Shown here: piece after piece, positions 36,244-44,587 of the stretch
How the letters are laid out: the number at the start of each line of letters is the position of its first letter
Numbering within the stretch: position 1 is the first letter of the stretch
NCBI GenBank assembly: GCA_903921785.1
Contig: CAIXRH010000072.1
Span: forward strand, 1 to 58,523
DNA length: 58,523 bases
Direction: 5' to 3'
Source of the DNA: an uncultured Pseudomonadota bacterium
Lineage (GTDB): Bacteria > Myxococcota_A > UBA796 > SXON01
The notes under the pieces: model-generated
The model's input: only the letters and a program-made list of their open reading frames with translations
Told to the model about the DNA's origin: nothing
Database searches by the model: none
Position numbers and translations under genes: made by a program

Positions 36244-36523
36244 CGGGGGTCCGGGTTCCCCCACAGGGTATGCCCTTTCTGGGAAGGCGCGCGGATCGTG
36301 TCTGATGACGGTCTGACCCGACCGCGCCATTCTCGCCCCGGCGGCTCCTCGACCGCCTACGCCCCCGGGCGGCAAAACCTGCCTCGACCCCCGCTCCTTC
36401 GGCATCGTTGTCGACGAACACGATCAAGGGCCGGCGCCCAAGCCACCGCCCTTCCCCCCGGTCACCGTCGGCGGTCGAGCGGCCACCGTCGGCGAGCCAG
36501 CCTCCCCGGGCGCGCCCGACCCA
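36244..36523. other. intergenic region with one repeat copy
   Basis: A 280-base gap between two minus-strand genes. The half near the barrel gene has CATACCCT as a possible minus-strand -10, about 22 bases from its ATG. The copy of repeat family 2 lies at 36325-36413. No coding frame is convincing. Confidence 0.5.
36325..36413 (+). repeat. dispersed repeat family 2, copy 2
   Basis: Shares CGCCATTCTCGCC, GCGGCTCCTCGACCGCC, ACGC and CCGGG in order with 5325-5414, with a few single-base gaps. It also lies in a gap upstream of a minus-strand gene. Confidence 0.65.
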
Positions 36524-38689
36524 TCACTTCGCGGCGAGGATCGAGGCAGTACGTTCGCGGCGCCAGGCCTGAATGGTCGCGGCGGAGTGCAGCCGTCCCC
36601 GCTTCGCCAGCTCGGTCGCCAGCGTCGCGAGGGCGCCGTCGTCGGTGGGGTTGGCGGCCACCGCCACCTCGGGGTCCTCGATCGTGAGGTTCAGGTTCAT
36701 GGCCGCGGCGTTCTCGCGGACGTCCTCGCGGGTGGGGTCGAGCAGCCAGGCCCGTCGTGCGGCGTCTTTCGCCCGGTCCTCGTGACCCACGGCGCTCCAG
36801 GCCACCGCGAGGTCCGACCAGGCGCGGGCGGCCCAGGGGTAGGCCTTCGCGAGGTCCACGCCGATGCGGAGGGCGGCGGCGTGATCCCCTAGGGTGAACG
36901 CCGCGGCGAGCGCGTTGGGGCCGGGTTGGGGCGCGACCGCACGGCAGACCACGATCCAGTGATGCGCGAGGCGGACCATGCGGTCCGGGCTGAGCTGGTG
37001 CGGACCGTCGAGGTCATGGTCGGTGGGTCGTTCGTCCGCGATCGCCGGGGCCGGGCCGTAGCCGACGCTGGAGGGGATCACCCGCTGCGCGGAGAGCCCG
37101 GCTTCATGGAGCGCCAGCAGGAAGTCGTCCGGACGCGCCTGGATCGTCCAGTCGGCGTGGCGATGCGAGGAGCCGAGCGCCCGGCTGAGGTGCGAGAGGT
37201 TGAAGAGGGTGAGGACGGCGAGCCCGCCGGGGTCCAGGGAAGCCCTGATTTTGCCGAGAACACCCTCTAGATCGTCCACATACTCCAGACTGCCCGACGC
37301 GGTCACCACGTCGTAGGTGCCCTTGGGCTTCCACGCGTCGAGCGTGCTGGTGCGGATGCGGAAACGCGGCTGCTGGGTGGCGACAGACTTCGCCACGTCG
37401 ATGCCGGTGTAATCGTAGGTGGGCCCGAGGAGGTGCCCGAGCTTGCCGGTGGAGCAGCCGAGGTCGAGCACCCGCTCGCCGCCCTCCGCGAAGACCACGT
37501 CGGCGACCTTGCGGAGCCGCGGATGCGCCACGTCGAACCGCCAGGTCTCGCCGTTCCAACCCGCTTCGGCGCGGCGCGCCACCGTCTCCTTCGCGGGGCG
37601 CTCGCCGTTGGCGATGCGCACGAGGAGGTCGAGGTCTTCGGCCGCGGTCGCCTGCATCGTCGCCACCGCGCGCTCCACGTGCGGGCGGAGCTTCTCGCGC
37701 TCGCCCCAGGTAGCCATGAGCAGCCCCTCGAGGCCGTCGCAACGTTCGATGGGCACCACGCGGCCGCCGAGGCCCACCTGGTCCATCCACTCATAGGTCT
37801 TCTGCTCGTAGGCGATGCCCACCGCCGGGACCCCCGCCGTGGTGGCGAAGATCAGCGAGTGCATGCGGGTGCCGAGGAACAGGTCGCAGGCGCCGGCTTC
37901 GCCGCGCAGCGTGGCGAAGTCGAGGTCCACCGACTCGATCACCTCGGCGTCGACGTGCATGCGCGCCGCCACCCGTCGCGCCGCCACCCGATCGTCCTGG
38001 CGGTAGCCGCCGTAGTTGGTGCAGTTGCTGAAGATGCGGACCTGCCCGCCGGTCTCCTTCGCCCACCGGTCCGCCGCCGTCGCGACCGCAGCTTCGTACC
38101 GCTCCTGGGCGCCGGTGGCCTCACGTAGCGACGGGAAGTGCCAGTTTCGAACGGTCACTCCAAGCACCGGGCCGTTGCCCTTCGCCGCGAGGTTCACCCG
38201 CCCGATCACCGCGGCGTCCACGCCCACGCGCACCGGCGTGTTCACGCCGAGGTCGCGCACCACCCGCTCGCTCGCAGCGTCGCGGACGCAGAGCCAGGCG
38301 GCACCGTCGAGCACCTCGCGGGTGGCCTTGCGGGAGAGCGGGAGGGTGAGGGGACCCAGGCTCTGCCCGAAGATGGCGTAGGGCTTGTTCAGGCGACGCG
38401 CGAGGTGCAGCGTCGCCAGGCGCGCGTTGAGGTTCGGCGCGTAGAGATCATGGAGGAAGCTGCCCCCGCACGACACCACGAAGTCCGCCCTCGCGACGGC
38501 GAGCGCCACGGCCCGTACGTCGTGATCGTCGACGACCTCCACCTCGTGGAACCGTCGGGCGACCTCCGGGAAGTGGGACACCACCTCCACCTGCCCGCCG
38601 CGCGCACGGAGCCCCTCGACCATCGCGTCGAGGATCGCGGCGTCGCCGCGGTTGGACGAGCAGAAGCTGTCGGTGATGAGGAATCGCAT
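36524..38689 (-). CDS. polysaccharide pyruvyltransferase - methyltransferase - TPR fusion
   Basis: 721 residues in three parts. The first 330 match the CsaB/WcaK polysaccharide pyruvyl transferase family (NRGDAAILDAM, VVSCGGSFLHD, GTRMHSLIFATTAGVP). A class I methyltransferase follows (about 390-520, VLDLGCSTGKLG, YDVVTASGSLEYVDD). The tail has TPR-like helices (about 610-715). It likely decorates a surface polysaccharide, with the two catalytic domains acting in sequence; substrates are unknown. It lies nine bases after the GT4 gene on the same strand, so the two form a small operon. Confidence 0.78.
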   Translation of the reverse strand: MRFLITDSFCSSNRGDAAILDAMVEGLRARGGQVEVVSHFPEVARRFHEVEVVDDHDVRAVALAVARADFVVSCGGSFLHDLYAPNLNARLATLHLARRLNKPYAIFGQSLGPLTLPLSRKATREVLDGAAWLCVRDAASERVVRDLGVNTPVRVGVDAAVIGRVNLAAKGNGPVLGVTVRNWHFPSLREATGAQERYEAAVATAADRWAKETGGQVRIFSNCTNYGGYRQDDRVAARRVAARMHVDAEVIESVDLDFATLRGEAGACDLFLGTRMHSLIFATTAGVPAVGIAYEQKTYEWMDQVGLGGRVVPIERCDGLEGLLMATWGEREKLRPHVERAVATMQATAAEDLDLLVRIANGERPAKETVARRAEAGWNGETWRFDVAHPRLRKVADVVFAEGGERVLDLGCSTGKLGHLLGPTYDYTGIDVAKSVATQQPRFRIRTSTLDAWKPKGTYDVVTASGSLEYVDDLEGVLGKIRASLDPGGLAVLTLFNLSHLSRALGSSHRHADWTIQARPDDFLLALHEAGLSAQRVIPSSVGYGPAPAIADERPTDHDLDGPHQLSPDRMVRLAHHWIVVCRAVAPQPGPNALAAAFTLGDHAAALRIGVDLAKAYPWAARAWSDLAVAWSAVGHEDRAKDAARRAWLLDPTREDVRENAAAMNLNLTIEDPEVAVAANPTDDGALATLATELAKRGRLHSAATIQAWRRERTASILAAK

Positions 38690-38698
38690 GGGGCTCCG

Positions 38699-39742
38699 TC
38701 AGGCGGCGAAGGCTTCGTGGACGAGGCGACGCGCGACCACGTCGGCGTCGTGGGCGGCGGCGAGCATCGGGCCGGCGGCGCCGAGGCGGGTGAGCTCCGC
38801 GGGGCGCTGCGCGAGGCGCACGAGCGCCATCGTGAGCGCGTGGACGTCGCCCGGGGGGACGAGGAGCCCGTTCACGCCGTCGGCGATGAGGTCCGCGATC
38901 CCGCTGACGTGCGATGCGATCACCGGGCGACGCAGCGCGCCAGCCTCGGCGAGCACCGTGGGGATTCCGTCCATGTCGCCGTCGGGCGCGACGACGCACG
39001 GGGCCACGATCACGTCCGCGGCTTTCATGGCAGCCACGACCTGCGGCCAGTCGCACATCGGCCAGAGGCGGAGCCCCGGCGGGGGGTTCTCCACGAGGCC
39101 GGCGCCGCCGATGATGTCGAGCTCGAGGTCAGGGACGATCTGCCGGGCGCGCGCCCAGGCCTGCACGAGCACGCCGAAGCCCTTCTTGGCCACGGGACGC
39201 CCCACCGCGAGCACCTTCCGGAGCTGACGGGGTGACTCCGGCGCGGTGAGGAAGAGGTCGGCGAGCGCGGCGGCGTTGGGGATGATGGCGATGCGGCTGT
39301 CAGGGACACCCCGAGCGAGGAGGAACTCGCGGTGGAAGCGCGAGATCGCCACCACCTTCTGCACGTGCGGCGCCACCGCCCGCCACTCCTCGGGGCGGAC
39401 CGCAGCGTCGCGACGGAACAGGTCGTAGGCGTGGCAGGTGAAGGAGAACGGCCGCTCGGCGCGCTGGGCGAGCGGCGCGAGGACCCGCACCCCGAAGTCG
39501 GCGAAGTGCCCGTGGAGGTGGTCAAAGCGGTGGAGCAACGCCGCGGCGTTCTGAAGCCCGACGTGGTCCAGCGGCAGCGGGTGACCGTCGGGGCCGTCGC
39601 CGAAGCTCACGTCTCCCGGGCCGGCTTCGTGGGCGACGACGTGCACGTCGAAGCCGAGGCGGCGGAGCGCGACCAGCTCCGCGTGGACGAAGGTCTGGCT
39701 CGGGACGGGGTACTGGGCGAGGACGTAGGCGACGGAGCGCAT
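38699..39742 (-). CDS. GT4-family glycosyltransferase
   Basis: A 347-residue GT-B retaining glycosyltransferase: an N-terminal acceptor lobe with YPVPSQTFV, a CHAYDLF segment and the IPNAA junction, then a donor-binding lobe with VGRPVAKKGF and the EX7E-like motif in DGIPTVLAEAGA. It resembles colanic-acid-type enzymes such as WcaL. Together with the fused pyruvyltransferase it suggests a small exopolysaccharide decoration cluster. A divergent protease gene starts 57 bases away. Confidence 0.85.
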   Translation of the reverse strand: MRSVAYVLAQYPVPSQTFVHAELVALRRLGFDVHVVAHEAGPGDVSFGDGPDGHPLPLDHVGLQNAAALLHRFDHLHGHFADFGVRVLAPLAQRAERPFSFTCHAYDLFRRDAAVRPEEWRAVAPHVQKVVAISRFHREFLLARGVPDSRIAIIPNAAALADLFLTAPESPRQLRKVLAVGRPVAKKGFGVLVQAWARARQIVPDLELDIIGGAGLVENPPPGLRLWPMCDWPQVVAAMKAADVIVAPCVVAPDGDMDGIPTVLAEAGALRRPVIASHVSGIADLIADGVNGLLVPPGDVHALTMALVRLAQRPAELTRLGAAGPMLAAAHDADVVARRLVHEAFAA

Positions 39743-39786
39743 GCCCCGGGGTCGGTCATCGGGGTCGAAACTTTAGGGGATGGGGT

Positions 39787-39792
39787 TAGCGT
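39787..39792 (+). promoter_or_regulatory. candidate -10 hexamer next to start
   Basis: TAGCGT lies seven bases before the ATG of the protease lipoprotein gene, inside GGGTTAGCGTTCACCCC. This block recalls the GGTTAG motif upstream of the genes at 24476 and 27090. Confidence 0.35.
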
Positions 39793-39799
39793 TCACCCC

Positions 39800-41080
39800 A
39801 TGCTGACCGTCCTGCTCCTCGCCTGCGGCACCCCCGACGACTCGGAGCGCCCCGACCCGCCCGGGCCGCCCGACACCGCGGAGGACACCGGGGACAAGGG
39901 CATCTCCAAGTGGCAGTTCCTCGTGTACATGGACGGGGACAACAACCTCGAAGACTGGGTGATGCACGACCTGAACGAGCTTGAGCTCACCGGCTCGGGC
40001 CGAGGCGTGCAGGTGCTCGTGCAGGCCGATCGCATCGACGGCTACAGCGAGAAGGACGGCGATTGGACCGGCGCCCGCCGCTACCGCATCGAGGCCGACC
40101 ACGACCCGAACCGCATCCACAGTCCGGTGCTGGAGGACCTCGGCGAGGTGGACATGGGGAGCCCCCAGACCCTCGCCGACTTCCTCGCCTGGGCCGACAC
40201 GAACTACCCGGCCGAACACCGCGCCCTGGTGATGTGGGATCACGGCGACGGGTGGACGCTCCAGGCGGACGCCGCGGACGCCGAGGAGACCGCCGCGGCG
40301 GCTGCGGCTGACCTCGATCCTACGGACGACGTGGCGCCCCCGCCGGGCATCGCCTGGGACGACACCGACGGGAGCTTCCTCAGCATCGCCGAGGGCACCT
40401 TCGCCGAGGGGCTCGCCGCGTCGGTGGAGGCGAACGGTCGCCTCGACGTGGTGGCGTTCGACGCCTGCAACATGGCCACCTGGGAGGTGCTGCATTCGCT
40501 GGTGCCCTACGCCGAGGCTGTCTCTGCCGCAGAGACCAGCGAGGGCTACGAGGGGCTCCAGTACGAGACGGCCCTCGCGTTCCTTGAGGAGAACCCGGCG
40601 GCCACCCCCACCGAGCTCGCGCAGGAGCTCAGCCGCGGCGCCGTCGAGGAAGGCGGCGAATACACGCACTCGGCCTGGAACACCGACGAGGTCGCGCAGA
40701 TCGACGCCGCGGTGGACGCCATCGCCGTCGCCGCCCTCGCCGATCCCGACCTCGCCGCCTCGATGCTCAGCTACCGCAAGGAGACCCGCGGCGTCGACCA
40801 CGTCTGGAAGAACTGGTATCTCGACGCCGGGGACCTCGGGAAGGTGATGACCGCCGCCGGGGACCCGGTGCTCGCACCGCTGGGCACGGACCTGGACTCG
40901 GCGATCGGCGCCGCGGTGGTGCAGAGCTACACGATCGACGACTACTCCTGGGCGAGCGGGCTCACGATCTGGTTCGATCCCACCGCCGACTACATCGACG
41001 AGTACACCGAGGGGGCGGGGGCCACCTGGGCCCAGGACACCCACTGGGGCGAGCTGATGCGGAGCTTCGTCAAGAAGTAG
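39800..41080 (+). CDS. clostripain-family (C11) cysteine protease lipoprotein
   Basis: 426 residues: a very short lipoprotein signal (MLTVLLLACG, Cys9), an Asp/Pro/Thr linker, then the C11 peptidase fold. The catalytic His148 lies in VMWDHGDGW and Cys223 in AFDACNMATWEV. The motif LVYMDGDNNLE at 41-51 is typical of the family. Clostripain-like enzymes cut after Arg or Lys; an Ala/Asp-rich insertion (about 155-180) may mark a processing site. The protein is surface- or periplasm-exposed. The next gene begins 16 bases after its stop and may be co-transcribed. Confidence 0.87.
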   Translation: MLTVLLLACGTPDDSERPDPPGPPDTAEDTGDKGISKWQFLVYMDGDNNLEDWVMHDLNELELTGSGRGVQVLVQADRIDGYSEKDGDWTGARRYRIEADHDPNRIHSPVLEDLGEVDMGSPQTLADFLAWADTNYPAEHRALVMWDHGDGWTLQADAADAEETAAAAAADLDPTDDVAPPPGIAWDDTDGSFLSIAEGTFAEGLAASVEANGRLDVVAFDACNMATWEVLHSLVPYAEAVSAAETSEGYEGLQYETALAFLEENPAATPTELAQELSRGAVEEGGEYTHSAWNTDEVAQIDAAVDAIAVAALADPDLAASMLSYRKETRGVDHVWKNWYLDAGDLGKVMTAAGDPVLAPLGTDLDSAIGAAVVQSYTIDDYSWASGLTIWFDPTADYIDEYTEGAGATWAQDTHWGELMRSFVKK

Positions 41081-41095
41081 GCTAAGGTGGAGGCG

Positions 41096-41638
41096 ATGAA
41101 CGTTCGTCGTGTCGCCGCTACGCTCGCCGTGATCGCGGGTGCCGTCGTTTCGATCGGCTCGCCCGCGCCCAACGGCGAGCAGCAGGCGCCGCTCTGGGTC
41201 GCCTACGCCTACGACGCGGTGGACGGCGGGCTCACGGTGCCCGCCGGGCAGATCGCCACGTACACCCTCCATGTCGAGCTCACCGTGCCGTCCGGCGGAA
41301 GCGGCGGGTGGACCGAGTCGCTCGACGTGATCCCCGGCGTCGACTCCGGCGAGGTGAACGTCGTGCTCGCGGACGACGCGGGCGCGGTGCTCGCTGAAGG
41401 CGACTTCACCACGATCGATCCCGCGGCGAACCGCGCTCCCGAGCTGGAGATCAAGGACTTCCTGGTGGACTGCGAGCCGGGAGTGGCCTGCGGGGCGGAC
41501 CTCACGCTCACCCTCACCAGCGGGGCCGCCGACACCACGATGTACCTCAACGTAGAATTCGTGGCCCGCGACAACGAGCTGAGCGCCGACCCGCTCACCA
41601 CGCAGATCCCCGTCACCCTCGCGCTCACGCCCGCGTGA
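41096..41638 (+). CDS. secreted beta-rich hypothetical protein
   Basis: 180 residues with a normal signal (MNVRRVAATLAVIAGAVVSIGS), one of the few in this window with basic residues in front. The mature part is beta-rich, with Ig-like alternation (ATYTLHVELTVPSGG, LTLTLTSGAADTTMYLNVEFVA) and one Cys pair. The ATG has GGTGGAGG just upstream. It overlaps the start of the following membrane-protein gene by four bases (GTGA). Family not recognised. Confidence 0.68.
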   Translation: MNVRRVAATLAVIAGAVVSIGSPAPNGEQQAPLWVAYAYDAVDGGLTVPAGQIATYTLHVELTVPSGGSGGWTESLDVIPGVDSGEVNVVLADDAGAVLAEGDFTTIDPAANRAPELEIKDFLVDCEPGVACGADLTLTLTSGAADTTMYLNVEFVARDNELSADPLTTQIPVTLALTPA

Positions 41639-42090
41639 GCGCGGTCCGTGGCGGGGTGATGCTCCAGGCGGGGCCGATCCTCGCCATCACGCTCCTGGTG
41701 GTCAACGACCACTGGGCGAAGGCGGCGTATCCGGGGTGGATCACGGGGAAGCTCTCGGACGTGGCCGGGCTGGCGTTCTTCCCGCTGCTGCTGGTGGCGC
41801 TGGCGGAGCTCGCGGGCGCACCCGCTACGCGGCGCGGGCTCGCCGTGAGCTGCCTGGCCACCGCCGCGGTCTTCGCAGCGGCCAAGCTGTGGCCTCCGGC
41901 CAACGACGCCGTTCGGCTGGCCTTCGGCCTCGCGCAGTGGCCGGTGCGGGGGCTGGCCGCGCTCGCGCGCGCCCACCCCGTCCCCGCCCCGGCCGCCGTG
42001 CAGATGCGCCTGGATGCCAGCGATCTCCTCGCCCTGCCCGCGGTGCTCCTGAGCGCGTGGTGGGGGCGTCGGCTGCCGCCGGGGCGTTGA
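41635..42090 (+). CDS. small polytopic membrane protein
   Basis: 151 residues with about three or four hydrophobic helices. The opening (PILAITLLVVNDHWAKAAYPGWITGKLSDVAGLAFFPLLL) is a recognisable feature of an uncharacterised membrane family. The start is a GTG overlapping the previous stop, so translation is coupled. Function unknown. Confidence 0.65.
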   Translation: MSAVRGGVMLQAGPILAITLLVVNDHWAKAAYPGWITGKLSDVAGLAFFPLLLVALAELAGAPATRRGLAVSCLATAAVFAAAKLWPPANDAVRLAFGLAQWPVRGLAALARAHPVPAPAAVQMRLDASDLLALPAVLLSAWWGRRLPPGR

Positions 42091-42155
42091 TCGCGGCGCG
42101 CTCGCCCCGGTGCCGCGGGGCGTGACCGGAAGGGGGGCCGCCCCGCTCAACGTCC

Positions 42156-42185
42156 CTCGCGGCAGGAATTTCCCGCCGCCGCGAG
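42156..42185. other. inverted repeat in intergenic region
   Basis: Eight-base arms CTCGCGGC/GCCGCGAG with a 14-base loop, downstream of the membrane-protein gene and upstream of the haem lipoprotein gene. It could end the former transcript or be a regulatory structure; no T run follows. The 234-base gap shows nothing else convincing apart from a weak sigma-54-like TGGCAC at 42257. Confidence 0.3.
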
Positions 42186-42324
42186 AGGAGACTGCCGGAT
42201 CGAGCGCCGCCGTTGCGGTCGGCGGGACCCTCGATCGGCTTCAGAGCTTGATTTTCTGGCACCATCGTCGCCGCACCGCCGCGGTACGCCGGTTGCACTC
42301 CTCTCGGGCACACCTGGAGGGTTC

Positions 42325-42861
42325 GTGACCTGTCTGATCCTGGCAATGGCGATGATGCACGGCTGCGCGGTGGGCGGGGAAGCCGGTGAGGGGGGCGAGT
42401 ACGGCGAGAGTGAAGGCGGGGAAGGGGGCGAAGGCGGCGGCGGGGGCGGCACCGCGTCGAGCGGCGGCGCCTGCAACGACGCCAACGAAGCCTGCGGCGC
42501 GGGCGCGAGCTGCGGCGGGGAGAGCGCCACCATGTTGCCAGGCGCGAACTGTCTCAACTGCCACACCGGCGGCGAAGCGGGCCACTGGACCCTGGCGGGC
42601 ACCGTCTTCACCGACATCGACGGTGGGGGCAAGTCCAGCGGCGCCACGATCACGGTGACCGACGCCAAGAACCAGATCGTCACCATGACCAGCAACAGCG
42701 CCGGCAACTTCTACACCACGAAGTCGGTGTCGTTCCCGGTCACCGCGGAGGTGGAGCAGAACGGGTTCACCTCGGCGATGGGCACCGAGGTGTCCAACGG
42801 GGGCTGCAACTCCTGCCACGCCTGCGACGGCGCGGCGGGCGGGAAGCTCTACACGGAGTGA
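42325..42861 (+). CDS. di-haem lipoprotein with Gly/Glu-rich linker
   Basis: 178 residues with a lipobox-like MMHGCAV, a Gly/Glu-rich spacer of about 30 residues and then two haem-binding motifs, CLNCH near residue 74 and CNSCH near 156. Between them is a beta segment resembling a carboxypeptidase regulatory fold (GATITVTDAKNQIVTMTSNS). It may be an outer-membrane-bound electron carrier. The GTG start has GGAGG seven bases upstream. It faces the multihaem gene across a strong hairpin. Confidence 0.72.
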   Translation: MTCLILAMAMMHGCAVGGEAGEGGEYGESEGGEGGEGGGGGGTASSGGACNDANEACGAGASCGGESATMLPGANCLNCHTGGEAGHWTLAGTVFTDIDGGGKSSGATITVTDAKNQIVTMTSNSAGNFYTTKSVSFPVTAEVEQNGFTSAMGTEVSNGGCNSCHACDGAAGGKLYTE

Positions 42862-42869
42862 TCGGCGTG

Positions 42870-42893
42870 GCGGGGGCGCACGAGCGCCCCCGC
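42870..42893. terminator. bidirectional hairpin between convergent cytochrome genes
   Basis: A perfect ten-base stem GCGGGGGCGC/GCGCCCCCGC with a four-base loop (ACGA), nine bases after the stop of the di-haem gene. There is no T run, so it may work only with Rho or as a stable 3' end. It is the strongest hairpin in the window. Confidence 0.6.
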
Positions 42894-43027
42894 GGCGGGC
42901 GATGGAAGGGGAGCGCTGACGGTCGTTGCGCCTGACCCGGGTCGGGCCGGCACAATCGGTCTATGGCGCCCAGAATCCCGTGGACGGTCGCGGGTCGGGC
43001 CCGGAGAGGACCGGCCGCCGACGGCCG

Positions 43028-44212
43028 CTACCACTTTTCGTTGTCGTGCTTCCTGTTGTGGCAGCTGCCGTCGCAATGGCTGCCGTCGTACGACATCCCG
43101 GCGGGCAGGGCCACCTCCACGCTGCCGTTGACGTGCATCGTCGGGTCCTTGATCTTGGTAGAGCTCGACGCCGTGGTGCTGTGGCACTCTTCACAGCCGA
43201 CGCCCTCCTCGAGGTGGTCATCGTGCTTGCCGTTGAGGCCGCTGCTCTTGTGGCAGTCGTTGCAGCCGCTCACCGAGCCCGAGGACTTGATGGTGCCGTT
43301 GTCCCCGGTGCCGTCGCCGTGGCAGTACAGGTTGGAGCAGGTGCCGCCGGCGTAGGTGGCCTTGTCCGAGAGGCCCTTGCTGAAGGTCATCTCGGCGGTG
43401 CCGGGGGCGGTGTCGGCCGTGTCGAGGAAGTGGCTCGCGCTCAGCGCGGTGTCGTGGGTGACGTGGCACTGCGAGCAGGCGAACGCGTCGTGAAGGCTGG
43501 TGTCGTCGGTGTGGGCGCGGTGCGGCTCGAAAGTGAGCGAGGTGGTGGAGTCGTCGAGGTCCTCCCCGGGGGAGCCGAGCTTGTCGCCGTCGGTGCCGCC
43601 GTGGCAGAACGTGCAGTCGTCCTGCCAGCCCGCGTCATGGCAGTCGTCGCAGGTGACGGAGGAGGAACCGCCCTGGAGCGAGTCGCCGTGGCAGGACTTG
43701 CAGTCGTCGCTCTGGAACTTGGCGGCCATGCCGTGCTGAGAGGGGTCGTCCCAGCCGCTCGGGTGGTACTTGCCGCTGCCGGTGTCCACCGCGTTGCACT
43801 CCGAGCTGGCGCCATCGGTGATCCAGGTCTTCACCACGTCGGTGAGGGCCGCGGGGAGCGCGCCGTTGGTGGGCATCACCTCCCCGTTGGCGCCCTGCTG
43901 CCCGGTCATCTTCAGGTAGAGCAAGGAGCTGGACGGGTCGCCCGCCACCACCAGCGTCTGACCGTACGCCGCGCTCTGCACGCCCACGAGGGCGGAGTAG
44001 GGGTCGGTCTCCAGGTCGAGGTCGCCCTTGTGGCCGGAGGCGCTGTGGCAGACCGTACAATGGTCGTTGAAGATCTGCTTGGCGCCGCAGAAGTCGGGGG
44101 AGGGGACCCCGGTGTCGCCTCCTGCGGTGTCGTTGCCCCCGGCGGTGTCCCCGCCGATGGTGGTGGTGGAGGAGCACGCGGCGAGGAGGAGCAGGGGGAA
44201 GAGGTTGCGCAT
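43028..44212 (-). CDS. nine-haem c-type cytochrome lipoprotein with CxxxxCH domain
   Basis: 394 residues with a lipobox (LLLLAACSS, Cys13), a Gly/Asp/Thr linker and nine predicted haem sites: seven CxxCH (including CTVCH, CKSCH, CDDCH, CTFCH, CSQCH, CNDCH and CEECH), one CSNLYCH (CxxxxCH) and one CDGSCH (CxxxCH). The CxxxxCH...CxxCH pairing defines a domain common in Geobacter cytochromes. It likely passes electrons across or onto the outer surface, for example to minerals or extracellular acceptors. Upstream TAATGC lies six bases before the ATG. A di-haem lipoprotein gene is convergent; no porin or other conduit partner is present. Confidence 0.9.
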   Translation of the reverse strand: MRNLFPLLLLAACSSTTTIGGDTAGGNDTAGGDTGVPSPDFCGAKQIFNDHCTVCHSASGHKGDLDLETDPYSALVGVQSAAYGQTLVVAGDPSSSLLYLKMTGQQGANGEVMPTNGALPAALTDVVKTWITDGASSECNAVDTGSGKYHPSGWDDPSQHGMAAKFQSDDCKSCHGDSLQGGSSSVTCDDCHDAGWQDDCTFCHGGTDGDKLGSPGEDLDDSTTSLTFEPHRAHTDDTSLHDAFACSQCHVTHDTALSASHFLDTADTAPGTAEMTFSKGLSDKATYAGGTCSNLYCHGDGTGDNGTIKSSGSVSGCNDCHKSSGLNGKHDDHLEEGVGCEECHSTTASSSTKIKDPTMHVNGSVEVALPAGMSYDGSHCDGSCHNRKHDNEKW

Positions 44213-44587
44213 GACATTGCATTACCAGGAGCCTGTTGCCACCGCATCCGTCGAATGTCGGGTGGGCGTTTTGACACGCGATGAAGCGTACCATGGATGA
44301 GTACGCTGGAATACACTTTTTTCGAAATAGTCCAGAGGACTCATGACGGAACGGAGGAGTCAACGGGCGGCTCGGTGGGTTGATGCGCCAGGGCCGACTG
44401 GCCAGCGCGGGACCGGAGGGTCGCGGCGGTCGGGGCGGTCGCCTCGCTGCGACGGCGGGACCGCCACGCGCCAGGATCGCCAGGTGGTCGTACCGCCGCC
44501 ATGACGTGCGGACGCTCCTGCCCGCGTCGTGTCCCCTTTTTGCGGGGCGCCACTCAAGTGCGCGGACCGCTGACCGAGAGTTGGCCA
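44213..44587. other. divergent intergenic region with inverted repeats
   Basis: A 375-base region between the multihaem gene and a secreted-protein gene. It includes a lower-GC patch (44280-44340) with a perfect inverted repeat and a T run, and a GC-rich half with a weaker hairpin (44434-44440/44459-44465). Only very short frames occur. Confidence 0.5.
44285..44307. promoter_or_regulatory. perfect inverted repeat upstream of multihaem gene
   Basis: AGCGTAC and GTACGCT surround a nine-base spacer, with six T at 44317-44322. It lies about 73 bases upstream of the multihaem start, so it may be an operator for that gene; on the plus strand the T run could make it a weak terminator. Confidence 0.35.

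Noticed and set aside
42257-42272. Second sigma-54-like site before the di-haem gene
   Set aside because: TGGCAC is present, but the -12 part is TCGC instead of TTGC, so the match is too weak.
44293-44346. 17-codon frame MDEYAGIHFFRNSPEDS
   Set aside because: Too short, no ribosome site, overlaps the inverted repeat and T run.
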